From CAYQDB01 sp964416195 (GTDB lineage: Bacteria > Zixibacteria > MSB-5A5 > GN15 > FEB-12): a stretch of DNA of 64,000 nucleotides. Under the pieces are notes generated by a model that did not search any database, was not told where the DNA came from, and saw nothing but the letters and a program-made list of their open reading frames with translations. Both the position numbers and the translations under genes were made by a program. The stretch spans positions 62,001-126,000 of the forward strand of contig CAYQDB010000003.1 in the NCBI GenBank assembly GCA_964416195.1, read 5' to 3'. Below are positions 25,920-34,416 of this stretch, piece by piece (positions within the stretch are counted from its first letter, which is position 1; every line of letters starts with the position of its first letter).

Positions 25920-28900
25920 ATGATGTTTCTAAAGCTTTCTTTCGTTCTGGCACTGCTTCCATGGCTATCCGTGTTTGCCATCGAGGGCAGCGGTGAAACT
26001 GCCCAACCTGAGAGCTACTTTGGGTCTTATTTAGATCAGGTGGGGAGACTTTACTCCGACCCATCAGCAGCCCAGCTTGACAGTTTTCATGTAGTGATCA
26101 ATGACTCAGTGGTGGGTCGTACGTCAGTATACGCTCTGCATTTCGAATTGCCCGGCCAGACCTTTTTCTCCCTCGGTTACGGTGGTTTTGCCTTTTCGTT
26201 TCCGGACTGTTTTGACTTGTCACCTATCCGGGTAGTCGAGCTGATTGACGATTGCCCGACATTAAGTTACGGTGTCAGGAGCTACGACATTATCGAGGGA
26301 TATCTCACTCTCTTCTTGACAAATCGCATCCACAAGAGAGACCAACCCCCTGATTCGCCGCTTATATGCCAACCTGTTCACCTTGTGGTTCTGCTGGAAG
26401 CTGTTAAAAATCCGGTACAAGCGGGCAATTACCACTTGGCTGGCCTTGCTTTTGACCGTCACAAAACAATCGTTGCCGGACCGAATTTATCAGATGAGTT
26501 CGCTATAATCCCCGGTCCCCTTTATGCAATTGAGGTCTCTCCCGCTCACGATATCACGCTCATGGCGGGCGATATTATCAAGTTCTATGCCGTCGGTCTG
26601 GATCAGTTCAGTAACGAAATAACGGGTCTTGGATTTGACTGGTTCCTGGCCAAAGGCTCTGACTCTATTGGGGAGTTCACCGGCTCTGTATTCCAGGCTC
26701 TTACGGTCGGGCAGGGATCGGTGGTGGCAATGGCAAACGGGGTCATGGGGCAGTCGGAACAGATAACAGTCCTTCCCGGGGAGCTGGTGGAGATGGATAT
26801 GACAATTTTGCCCGACCAGGTAGTCGGCCAGCCTCTTTTAGAGTTAGCACAGATTGCTCTCTACGACGGTTACGGAAACCCCAAGACAGATTACTACTTG
26901 CAAGGAAGGCCAATTTCATTGGTTTCAAACAATGGTAGCCTGGCGCCGGATGTCATCGATGATCAGGAACTGCTCAATGAAGGTATTGTCAGTCTTCTCC
27001 CGGCGCAGATAATCTATTCCGGTCCCACAGGGACTGTCGAAATTTATGCCACCAACGGCGAAGTGACTTCTCCGACGGTTGAGGTGTCATTCAACGGGTA
27101 TGACATCCTGGCAGTGTTAGGCGGCGACGGGTTGCCGCTGAGCCAGGTCTATGCAGGTGCAGAGAATGTAGTGTCTGTGGTGGTCCAAAACAACGGACAA
27201 CTGAGAGCCTCTTTTGCGCCTGTTGTAAGAGCACGTTTTGGCTCGGGGGGCGATTCAACGGAAGTCGCTTTCGAGCCTGGCTCAAATGGTACTGTCGATA
27301 CAGTCACGTTAGACCTGCCTGCTGCCCCGCAGAGCATCTCCGAGGATACTTTGGTCATTGAGGTCATTGCCGAATACGAGGTCGGAGGACAACTGTATGC
27401 CACTGGCGACCGGCGTGAGCTTCCGATTGAAATCCTCGCGCCGTACTCGTTTGAAATTGTTGAGGGCTCTTTTAAACCTGATACTGCCTACCCGGGTGAA
27501 CCGTTTGAGATGTCATTCAATGTTGCAGTTGATGGGTTCAGTGGTCCGATCAACAGGACAGACTTGGTCGTAAGCCTGACGAAAAGCAGAGGCCGCACGT
27601 CTGTAATATATGGGGGCTCGCCAGATTACTGCTCGTTTGAAAATGATGTTATCAGATATTCAGGTCTGCCGGCGCTCGTCCAGCCGCACCAAAGTCTGCT
27701 ACCGGGCTGGCATTCTGTGAAGATGCAATACAGTTTGGTTTCAAATGGCGTTCGGTTTGAGCTGACCACCCCCTTTGCCGACTCGGTCTATCTGCTTCCT
27801 GAGCTACAGGTAAGTTATGTATCCAATTCCTTGAAGCCAACTATGGTCTTTGCGGGAGCGGAAATCGGATTTCGTTTTGACGTGAATCTTGGAAACGATT
27901 ATCCATTGGCGGTTTCCCTTGACGACGCCAGTTTCGCCGTCAAAGGTTCTGGTTTCTCAGTTTCCACCAACCTCATTGTTTCAGGTGACTCTCTTTATCC
28001 TGGGTTGAACTCTGTCGAGACGGAGGTGATGTTCATTCCTCTGAGCCAGATGGGTGAAAGCTTACATGTAAGTGCTTCGCTGCCTCTGATGATTCCCGGT
28101 GTTGGCGGCATTGTAACCTTTGCGACCGATTTCGAAAGCCAGTCTGTGTTTGTCGACGAGCTGTCGGTAGCGCGGATTGTTAGTGTCGATGCCGTGGCGC
28201 CTAATAAGCCAAAGGTAAATACAGGCCAGCTGTTCCAAATCAACTGTCAGGTCGCAAACCTTTCCAATTCCGCCCTTGGTCCTCTGGAACTCGGCCTGTC
28301 AAGTGACGGCAATTCGGTCTTTGACTCCACGTTGACTATACAGAGTATCAACGCCCGTGATACAATCGAAGTATGCTTTGACGTTACGGCGTCACCAGAA
28401 CCGATCTCCACCGAGGAATTTCAGGTTGACATCCTGTCGACAGACGTTGCCCAGGAGCCGCCACTCGACAATGATGCCTATGTAATGATACAAAGGCCTG
28501 CCGAACTGGAACTTACTTACAGTTTGCAGGATGTTGTGAACGGCCTTGTGGACAGAGGCGGAAGTTTCGGTTTGAGTGTGAGGCTTCGCAATCTCGGTGA
28601 GGCTGCAACCTCGGAGGGAACCTTCAGTCTGAGCACGGGAGGAGTTGATTTTGGCGCTGAGGATCCCATTACCGGCGCTATTGCAGTTGACCAACACCAA
28701 ACCTTTTTGTTCAGAGCGCCGTTACATGACACGGTTGCAACCTTTGTTTTTTCATTGGTTGACTTACCGGTTGATTCGAATACCAACGCACCTGCACTTA
28801 TCCGGGATGCCTCGTTTGAGTTCACTCTACAAGTGGAGTCGCTGGAGGCCGATCTTCTGGTTGAACTGCAGCTCCTTGGTTCAAACCTGATTCTACCTGG

Positions 28901-29636
28901 ACGAGAGAAAGAATTGTTCCGCCTTAACCTGACCAATCGCGGGGCTTCGTCTGTCTCTGGTATCCGCCTTGACGAGATTGACATTGCCTTTATACAAGCC
29001 GATAATGCAGATCTCGATGTGGGATTGATTCTTGATCCCCTTGTCTCCGGCTTTTATGAGAATGGGCTGCCGGTGTCCCAAGCCTCGCTCAGCGGCAACA
29101 AACTGCTTCTATTATTTGATGATTTCATCGTGTTGCCTGCGGAAACTCTCTCAATCGTCTTTACAGCGAAGTTTAAGGAAACCGTTCCGCCCTCCTTCAG
29201 GCTCGGTCTTGAACGACGTGATATCTCAGCGGTGTTTGCAGAAGGCCCCAATGCAGGACAACCGGTTGAGATATCGTCGACGGTTACCGGCGAATACCTG
29301 ATTTCCCAGATGTATGCCACAAAGGGAAAACAGCTGCAGGAATCATTTGTGATTGAGGACAACCCCTTCAATCCCGAAGTTTCGTATGCCCGTTTTTCGT
29401 ATGAGTTGGACCAACCATCGGCAGTGGAATTCCGAGTGTTCACTTTAACTGGGGAGGAAGTATATACGCGGAATCTGCCGGAAGGTTCCAATGGCGCCGT
29501 AACGGGAGAGAACGAAATCTTGTGGGACGGGCGGAACAACGCCGGGCACATGGTGATAAATGGCGTTTACATTGCCTCCGTCAAGATCATTCGCACCGGT
29601 GAATGGGCACGGATGAAAGTAGCGGTGGTTAAGTGA
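25920..29636 (+). CDS. Large secreted protein with FlgD-like C-terminal domain
   Basis: A 1238-aa protein with a signal peptide (MMFLKLSFVLALLPWLSVFA). It has a long body of beta-sandwich character: repeated stretches of the type VYAGAENVVSVVVQNNGQL, VFAGAEIGFRFDVNLGN and VNTGQLFQINCQVANLSNSALGP resemble CARDB/Ig-like adhesive modules. Residues about 1140-1238 form a FlgD-type Ig domain (NPFNPEVSYARFSYEL, VEFRVFTLTGEEVYTRNL, ENEILWDGRNNAGHMVINGVYIASV), the domain that acts as a C-terminal secretion and anchoring signal in type IX-like systems of FCB bacteria. Its stop overlaps the start of a PorV-like gene, suggesting cargo and export partner. Ligand unknown. Ribosome site is weak; ATG 25923 is an equal start. 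Confidence 0.7.
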   Translation: MMFLKLSFVLALLPWLSVFAIEGSGETAQPESYFGSYLDQVGRLYSDPSAAQLDSFHVVINDSVVGRTSVYALHFELPGQTFFSLGYGGFAFSFPDCFDLSPIRVVELIDDCPTLSYGVRSYDIIEGYLTLFLTNRIHKRDQPPDSPLICQPVHLVVLLEAVKNPVQAGNYHLAGLAFDRHKTIVAGPNLSDEFAIIPGPLYAIEVSPAHDITLMAGDIIKFYAVGLDQFSNEITGLGFDWFLAKGSDSIGEFTGSVFQALTVGQGSVVAMANGVMGQSEQITVLPGELVEMDMTILPDQVVGQPLLELAQIALYDGYGNPKTDYYLQGRPISLVSNNGSLAPDVIDDQELLNEGIVSLLPAQIIYSGPTGTVEIYATNGEVTSPTVEVSFNGYDILAVLGGDGLPLSQVYAGAENVVSVVVQNNGQLRASFAPVVRARFGSGGDSTEVAFEPGSNGTVDTVTLDLPAAPQSISEDTLVIEVIAEYEVGGQLYATGDRRELPIEILAPYSFEIVEGSFKPDTAYPGEPFEMSFNVAVDGFSGPINRTDLVVSLTKSRGRTSVIYGGSPDYCSFENDVIRYSGLPALVQPHQSLLPGWHSVKMQYSLVSNGVRFELTTPFADSVYLLPELQVSYVSNSLKPTMVFAGAEIGFRFDVNLGNDYPLAVSLDDASFAVKGSGFSVSTNLIVSGDSLYPGLNSVETEVMFIPLSQMGESLHVSASLPLMIPGVGGIVTFATDFESQSVFVDELSVARIVSVDAVAPNKPKVNTGQLFQINCQVANLSNSALGPLELGLSSDGNSVFDSTLTIQSINARDTIEVCFDVTASPEPISTEEFQVDILSTDVAQEPPLDNDAYVMIQRPAELELTYSLQDVVNGLVDRGGSFGLSVRLRNLGEAATSEGTFSLSTGGVDFGAEDPITGAIAVDQHQTFLFRAPLHDTVATFVFSLVDLPVDSNTNAPALIRDASFEFTLQVESLEADLLVELQLLGSNLILPGREKELFRLNLTNRGASSVSGIRLDEIDIAFIQADNADLDVGLILDPLVSGFYENGLPVSQASLSGNKLLLLFDDFIVLPAETLSIVFTAKFKETVPPSFRLGLERRDISAVFAEGPNAGQPVEISSTVTGEYLISQMYATKGKQLQESFVIEDNPFNPEVSYARFSYELDQPSAVEFRVFTLTGEEVYTRNLPEGSNGAVTGENEILWDGRNNAGHMVINGVYIASVKIIRTGEWARMKVAVVK

Positions 29637-31468
29637 CGCGAAGGCTGGTGTGTATAATACTGACTGCGTCCATTGTTTGGACTCTTGCCGGGTATGCTGC
29701 TGCCGGTGATGCCGGACAGGAATCACCATTCTCTGTCGGTGTCGGGGCGCGGGCGCTGGCCATGGGAGGTGGGTTCACATCGCTTGCCGATGATGCTTCC
29801 GCCATATTTTACAATCCAGCCGGTCTGGCGGCTCTGGAATTCCAGGAAGTCTCTTTCATGCATATGGCGCTTTTCGAAGGGACAATCTGCGACTACGCTT
29901 CCTGGGCCTATCCTGTCATCTCTCTTGGCGGATTTGGAATAGCCTACATGCGGATAGGCACCGACGACATTGTCAAACGAAGCAGTTTTGACTCGTTGGA
30001 ATGTTTCGACTATTCTACCTCCCAATTTCTGGTCTCGTACGGCCGCCGTCTGCACGGAGGATTGGCCCTCGGTGTTAGCCTGAAAGTCGTTAATCAGACT
30101 CTTGACGTCTACTCCGACTACGGGGCGGGCCTTGATTTCGGAATGACAGCCGTTCTGTACAGGAATCTCTCAGGCGGGATTCTGATACGCGATATGATCC
30201 CCGCTTCGCTTAAATTGGACACTACTTCTGAGGTGACCTTGATGTCGGTTGTCGGCGGTCTGTCGGTAAAGCAGATAAAGCTGGCCGACAGGGTCAAGCT
30301 AACGGCGTCATTTGAACTGGAAAAGGTTGAAAACAGGTCGACAAAAGTTCACACCGGGGCCGAAGCTGTATTCGATGGAGCTTATGCTCTCAGAGCTGGG
30401 TACGACCGGGACAACCTCTCCTTTGGCGCCGGCCTCACGTATCGCCGCTTGAGAATCGATTATGCCTATAAGTGTCTCGATTATGTTGACGACAGTCACC
30501 GTTTCTCTCTCTCGTTTCTCATTGGCTCATCTATATCGGAGCAGAAGCGTCGTCAGGAATACGAAGAGCAACAGCGCGGTTCGGAGCTGCTTGCCGATGA
30601 GCGCCACCGCCAGTCGGAATTCTACAAGGAAAAGGCGGATGAGTTCTATGAGCAGTTTCGCCTGGATTCTGCGCTGAGCTATTATCACCGGGCATTAGCC
30701 TTTGATGAACATAACGGAATGATCATAGGCACGATCGCGGCCGTTGAAAATGCTCTGCGGATCCAGCGCGAACAAGAGCAGAAGCTGCACGAGACAGAGC
30801 TCGAGCTGCACCAGAACATTCAGACCTACTACACCCAGGCCCAGAGCTTCTTTACTAAGAAGTACTATGGTGCCGCGCTGGACATGCTTGATTTGATATT
30901 CGATATCAATCCGGAACACACAGGGGCAAAGGAGCTGAAGATCGCCATTGAAGACGACATGAGCTCCGAGATCGCCTTAAACCTCGATATCGCTCAGGCG
31001 GCGGAGCGCAGTGGGCAGTATCTCACGGCCATGGAGGCATACGATCGGATACTGGATATGGATCCTTCCAACCGGAAGGTTGAAAAGGCCAAGCAGCGGG
31101 CTGTCAGGCAGCTAGACCTGACGCAGCAATTGGACCATGGTATCCAGATGTTCAAGGCGGGGAGATACCGTGAATCCCGACGGCAATTCAGCGCAGTTCT
31201 GGCCATCGATCCGGCAGAACCCATCGCTATGGAATACCTGAAGAGGATAGACCAGGCTCTGGCGCGGCCGTCCACGCTGGAGGACATACAAAAGGATGAA
31301 GCTGTCTGGCAATTGTATCTTGACGGTCTACGGCACATGCGCAACAAGGAGTATCAAAAGGCCATTGAAGCCTGGGAAAAAGTTCTGCAAGCCTATCCCA
31401 ACAATAGCAACACGCTGGACAACCTCGAACAGGCGCGATTACGGTTGAAATCCGAAGAAGGCAAATAA
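29633..31468 (+). CDS. PorV/PorQ-like outer-membrane barrel fused to TPRs
   Basis: A 611-aa protein: signal peptide (about 1-24, ending GYAAAGDA), then a barrel of about 270 residues opening with the PorV/UPF0164 signature SVGVGARALAMGGGFTSLADDASAIFYNPAGLA. A charged coiled coil (about 300-330, QKRRQEYEEQQRGSELLADE) and TPR repeats (about 330-605, SALSYYHRALAFDEHNGMI, YQKAIEAWEKVLQAYPNNSN) follow. PorV-type proteins are outer-membrane shuttles for type IX cargo. The C-terminal TPR half, probably periplasmic, is unusual for the family. GTG 29633 overlaps the upstream stop by four bases (GTGA), so the two proteins are translationally coupled. Confidence 0.72.
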   Translation: MTRRLVCIILTASIVWTLAGYAAAGDAGQESPFSVGVGARALAMGGGFTSLADDASAIFYNPAGLAALEFQEVSFMHMALFEGTICDYASWAYPVISLGGFGIAYMRIGTDDIVKRSSFDSLECFDYSTSQFLVSYGRRLHGGLALGVSLKVVNQTLDVYSDYGAGLDFGMTAVLYRNLSGGILIRDMIPASLKLDTTSEVTLMSVVGGLSVKQIKLADRVKLTASFELEKVENRSTKVHTGAEAVFDGAYALRAGYDRDNLSFGAGLTYRRLRIDYAYKCLDYVDDSHRFSLSFLIGSSISEQKRRQEYEEQQRGSELLADERHRQSEFYKEKADEFYEQFRLDSALSYYHRALAFDEHNGMIIGTIAAVENALRIQREQEQKLHETELELHQNIQTYYTQAQSFFTKKYYGAALDMLDLIFDINPEHTGAKELKIAIEDDMSSEIALNLDIAQAAERSGQYLTAMEAYDRILDMDPSNRKVEKAKQRAVRQLDLTQQLDHGIQMFKAGRYRESRRQFSAVLAIDPAEPIAMEYLKRIDQALARPSTLEDIQKDEAVWQLYLDGLRHMRNKEYQKAIEAWEKVLQAYPNNSNTLDNLEQARLRLKSEEGK

Positions 31469-31509
31469 CAGGATATGAGAGACAGTGCCAGTTTTTTTGT
31501 TAGGCTGAC

Positions 31510-33597
31510 ATGCCTCTCCTTTCTACTTTCGTATATATGTTTCGCCGGCCGATAAAAGAAGTCAATGCCGAATTCCTTGCCGAGGAAAAGTACCTTGACA
31601 GCCTCCAGCGAACTGTTCGCGAAAGCTGCATGGCCGCAGGCCTGTCCCGAAAGGATACTACCGCCATCCTCCTGGCCATTGAAGAGGGAACCACAAATAT
31701 CATCCGCCACGCTTATCTCTATGAAAAGGGAACTATTCGCCTCCGTGTAGTCGTCTATAAGAAACTGATAGTCTTTTCCCTCATTGATACAGGCCGGTCC
31801 TTCCAACCTCAAGGGGAAGGCCGGGTCGATCTGCAACGGCTGGTGGAGTCGGGGCGAAAGGGAGGACTTGGTTTCTACATGATTCAAAAGATCATGGACT
31901 CTGTCGAGTACATCTCCGCTGCCGGTTTCAACGAGCTTCGTATGATCAAACGGATTGGCCCAGTTCGCGGCGAAGGCCGCCCCTTTCTGCGGCGGCTTTT
32001 CACGCTGCGGGTCAAGTTTTCCATCTGGACTTTTGTGGTCGTTTCGGTCATAATAGGCGGGGCATGCTATTATATCGACAGCCGGACATCGCGCCACCTT
32101 TATACCCACCTTGATGAGACCGTAAGTTCGCTGGCCAAGACCATTGCCGACCAGGCCGCCGGCTATGCGATCAATCGGCGCTCCGACGTGGAGTTTGACC
32201 AGCTCATCGTAAGTTATCTACGGGCGAATCCCGAGTTGCAGTTGATTGTCATAACCGACTCAACCGGTCTTATCCTGGCGCACTCCGAGGACATTCGCAA
32301 CATACGGAAGCCTTACAAAACTCCTGCCTTCATTGATGAAGGGGAGATAGGTGTTCCTCAGCGGTACCGTGTCGACGATCGGCGGCTTAACTACCTTACG
32401 ACACCAATCAGGTTTGGTGAAAGAAGCATCGGACTGATACGTGTAATCTACTCCTCGGATCAGGTACAAAGCAGAATAACCCGGGCTCGCCAGAGTATTG
32501 GTCTGCTGATACTTGTACTGCTGCTTTTTGGAGTGGTGGGAATCTACCTTCTATCTAACTATTTTGTCCAACCCATAGTAAAGATTACCCATCGTGTGCG
32601 GCGTTTTGCTTCAGGTGATCTTGAAACCGAACTGCCTTTAGAAGGGGCGGAAGAGTTTTTCGAGATATCCCGTGCTTTCAATGAGATGATGACGCGTCTC
32701 AGTCGGGATCAAAAAAACATTGTAGCCAGAGAGAAAATGGCGAAAGAGATCGAGGTTGCTTCGCAGATTCAGAAAACGTTACTGCCGCGTCAGCTTCCGT
32801 TAGTGCCCGGGCTGGAGGTGGATGCCTTCTATCGAGCCGCGGAAACCATCGGCGGCGATCTTTACGACGTTTTCGCGATCAGTCCTGAACGCTACTGCCT
32901 CACAGTGGCTGACGTCTCTGGCAAGGGAGTGCCCGCCTCGCTGGTTATGTCAATGCTACGCACCGTAATCCAGATCCAGTCAGCCAATGCAGTGTCGGCC
33001 AAGGAAATCCTCATTAAAGTGAATGACTATCTCCAGAAGAATATCCCCCCTGGGATGTTCATCACCGTGCTGCTCGTCCTCTACGAAAGCACGAAACGGG
33101 AAATAAACCTTGTGTCGGCAGGGCACAATCCGATGCTGCTGTACCGGGCCGACAAAGGGGAGGTCGCCAAGATTAACCCGGCTGGAATGCCCCTTGGCAT
33201 GCCGACCACACTAGGGCCTTCTTTTGAAGAACGGCTTGAGGAAATCAACCTCACGCTGAGGGAAGGAGATGCTTTCTTCATCTTCACTGATGGTATCACC
33301 GAGGCGGCTGATCGGACGGGAGAGCAGTACGGCCTTGATCGTTTGACAAAGCTTATCGCGACCGAACTGATCCGAGGCGTCAAGCAGGAGATTAGTTCCC
33401 TGAGCAAGGCAGTCGTCGATGAGCTGGATGACTTCTCCGGTTTTGCCAAACCTGCTGATGACATTACGTTTATCATCGTTCGTTTGCGTACTCCAGAAAG
33501 CGCCGCCGAAACCGATGTGGGTCAGGGAGCCGGAGAGGAGGAAGTTGAAACGAGGAATGTAAGAAACACCGATCCCCACTCTCCTGGGCCCGGCTGA
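31510..33597 (+). CDS. RsbW-like kinase / membrane sensor / PP2C phosphatase fusion
   Basis: A 695-aa protein joining opposing activities. Residues 20-150 form an HATPase_c_2 domain with N box EEGTTNIIRHAY (N63), IDTGRSF (D93) and GGLG (118-121). A membrane helix (about 169-189), an extracytoplasmic sensor region (190-328), a second helix (330-350) and a HAMP segment (351-400) follow. A SpoIIE/RsbU-type PP2C domain (about 412-660) has GGDLYD (D450), ADVSGKGVPASL (D468), FTDGITEAAD (D594) and ADDITFIIV (D651), so all metal aspartates look intact. The next gene encodes a STAS antagonist with a phosphorylatable serine. The protein could therefore both phosphorylate and dephosphorylate that partner in response to an external signal. 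Confidence 0.85.
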   Translation: MPLLSTFVYMFRRPIKEVNAEFLAEEKYLDSLQRTVRESCMAAGLSRKDTTAILLAIEEGTTNIIRHAYLYEKGTIRLRVVVYKKLIVFSLIDTGRSFQPQGEGRVDLQRLVESGRKGGLGFYMIQKIMDSVEYISAAGFNELRMIKRIGPVRGEGRPFLRRLFTLRVKFSIWTFVVVSVIIGGACYYIDSRTSRHLYTHLDETVSSLAKTIADQAAGYAINRRSDVEFDQLIVSYLRANPELQLIVITDSTGLILAHSEDIRNIRKPYKTPAFIDEGEIGVPQRYRVDDRRLNYLTTPIRFGERSIGLIRVIYSSDQVQSRITRARQSIGLLILVLLLFGVVGIYLLSNYFVQPIVKITHRVRRFASGDLETELPLEGAEEFFEISRAFNEMMTRLSRDQKNIVAREKMAKEIEVASQIQKTLLPRQLPLVPGLEVDAFYRAAETIGGDLYDVFAISPERYCLTVADVSGKGVPASLVMSMLRTVIQIQSANAVSAKEILIKVNDYLQKNIPPGMFITVLLVLYESTKREINLVSAGHNPMLLYRADKGEVAKINPAGMPLGMPTTLGPSFEERLEEINLTLREGDAFFIFTDGITEAADRTGEQYGLDRLTKLIATELIRGVKQEISSLSKAVVDELDDFSGFAKPADDITFIIVRLRTPESAAETDVGQGAGEEEVETRNVRNTDPHSPGPG

Positions 33598-33673
33598 TCA
33601 CTCAATATTCTTCTTGCCCCTCCGTTGCACAGCCCGTTTATTGACAGATGTAGTCTAAACCTTTTGGTATGAC

Positions 33674-34084
33674 ATGCCGTTGAAAATGGAAAACATTTCT
33701 ATTTCACTTTCGGAGAGCGACCAAGATAAAGTTTCAGAAGTACGCGTGGACGGGGTCATCGACACGACTACCGCCGGAGAACTTGAGCAGGTTGTGGACT
33801 CGCTATTGAAGCGGGAGCGTTACCGGGTAGTCCTTGATCTCGCAGGAGTCGACTATATCTCATCAGCCGGATGGGGGATCTTTATCTCCCACATCAAGGA
33901 GGTGCGTGCCAACCACGGCGATATCAAACTGTCCAACATGATTCCCAATGTCTACGAGATATATGAGCTGCTGGAGTTTGACAAGGTCCTCAAGGCATAC
34001 GATTCTGTCGATGCTGCCAGGGGGGATTTCCAGGCCGTTTCTCCCCGACAGGTAAAAAAAAAAGCGGGCAAATCACCAAACTGA
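33674..34084 (+). CDS. STAS-domain anti-sigma factor antagonist
   Basis: A 136-aa SpoIIAA/RsbV-like protein. The STAS fold is clear: VSEVRVDGVIDTTTAGELEQVVDSLL, RVVLDLAGVDYISSAGWGIFISHI, then IKLSNMIPNVYEIYELLEFDKVLKAYDS. In DYISSAGWG the second serine (S64) lines up with the serine phosphorylated in SpoIIAA. A basic 20-residue tail (VSPRQVKKKAGKSPN) is added. It follows the kinase/phosphatase fusion after 76 bases, so that protein is its probable partner. ATG 33686 is an alternative start; neither has a good ribosome site. No sigma factor gene is nearby, so the controlled target is unknown. Confidence 0.85.
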   Translation: MPLKMENISISLSESDQDKVSEVRVDGVIDTTTAGELEQVVDSLLKRERYRVVLDLAGVDYISSAGWGIFISHIKEVRANHGDIKLSNMIPNVYEIYELLEFDKVLKAYDSVDAARGDFQAVSPRQVKKKAGKSPN

Positions 34085-34107
34085 CAGTAGTTGACACATT
34101 AGAGCCG

Positions 34108-34359
34108 GTGCCCAGTGGAAAGGGAGGTCGATATCGATCATCATCGGACGCTTTTAGTGATCCGATCACTGTTGATCTGGAGACAGTCATCCTCCGCATT
34201 GTGAAAGAAGACCCATTCGCCTCGATCTGGGAGATGAAAAAGGAGGTAAACAAGGTACCACAGATTTCTCCAGTGAGCTGGTGGCAGGTATTTTCCGTTT
34301 TGAGAAAACGGGGGTTGTTGACAAAGCATTCTCGCTTCAAGTTTATCCGCCGCCGTTAG
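34108..34359 (+). CDS. Small winged-helix-like protein
   Basis: An 83-aa basic protein starting at GTG 34108, 23 bases after the STAS stop. Residues about 22-80 read like a winged helix-turn-helix: DLETVILRIVKEDPFASIWEMKKEVNKV, then SWWQVFSVLRKRGLLTKHSRFKFI, with the recognition helix before a basic wing. The first 20 residues are Ser/Gly-rich. The reading frame stays open upstream of the GTG, so a CTG start at 34081 cannot be excluded. Placement directly behind a partner-switching pair suggests a linked DNA-binding output, but no family is recognised and function is not assigned. Confidence 0.55.
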   Translation: MPSGKGGRYRSSSDAFSDPITVDLETVILRIVKEDPFASIWEMKKEVNKVPQISPVSWWQVFSVLRKRGLLTKHSRFKFIRRR

Positions 34360-34373
34360 CCAGGGTTTTTTGG

Positions 34374-34401
34374 TTGACTCTTTTTTCTCACAGTCTATAT
34401 T
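34374..34401 (+). promoter_or_regulatory. Possible sigma-70 promoter for the diguanylate cyclase
   Basis: TTGACT (34374-34379), 16 bases, TATATT (34396-34401). The expected start near 34408 falls at the AGAGG ribosome site before ATG 34417, which makes the leader very short and lowers confidence. Confidence 0.4.
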
Positions 34402-34416
34402 TTTTTAGAGGCTAAT

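Noticed and set aside
33641..33673. TTGACA at 33641 as a promoter for the STAS gene
   Set aside because: No acceptable -10 box at 16-18 bases, and the expected start would fall inside or beyond the start codon.
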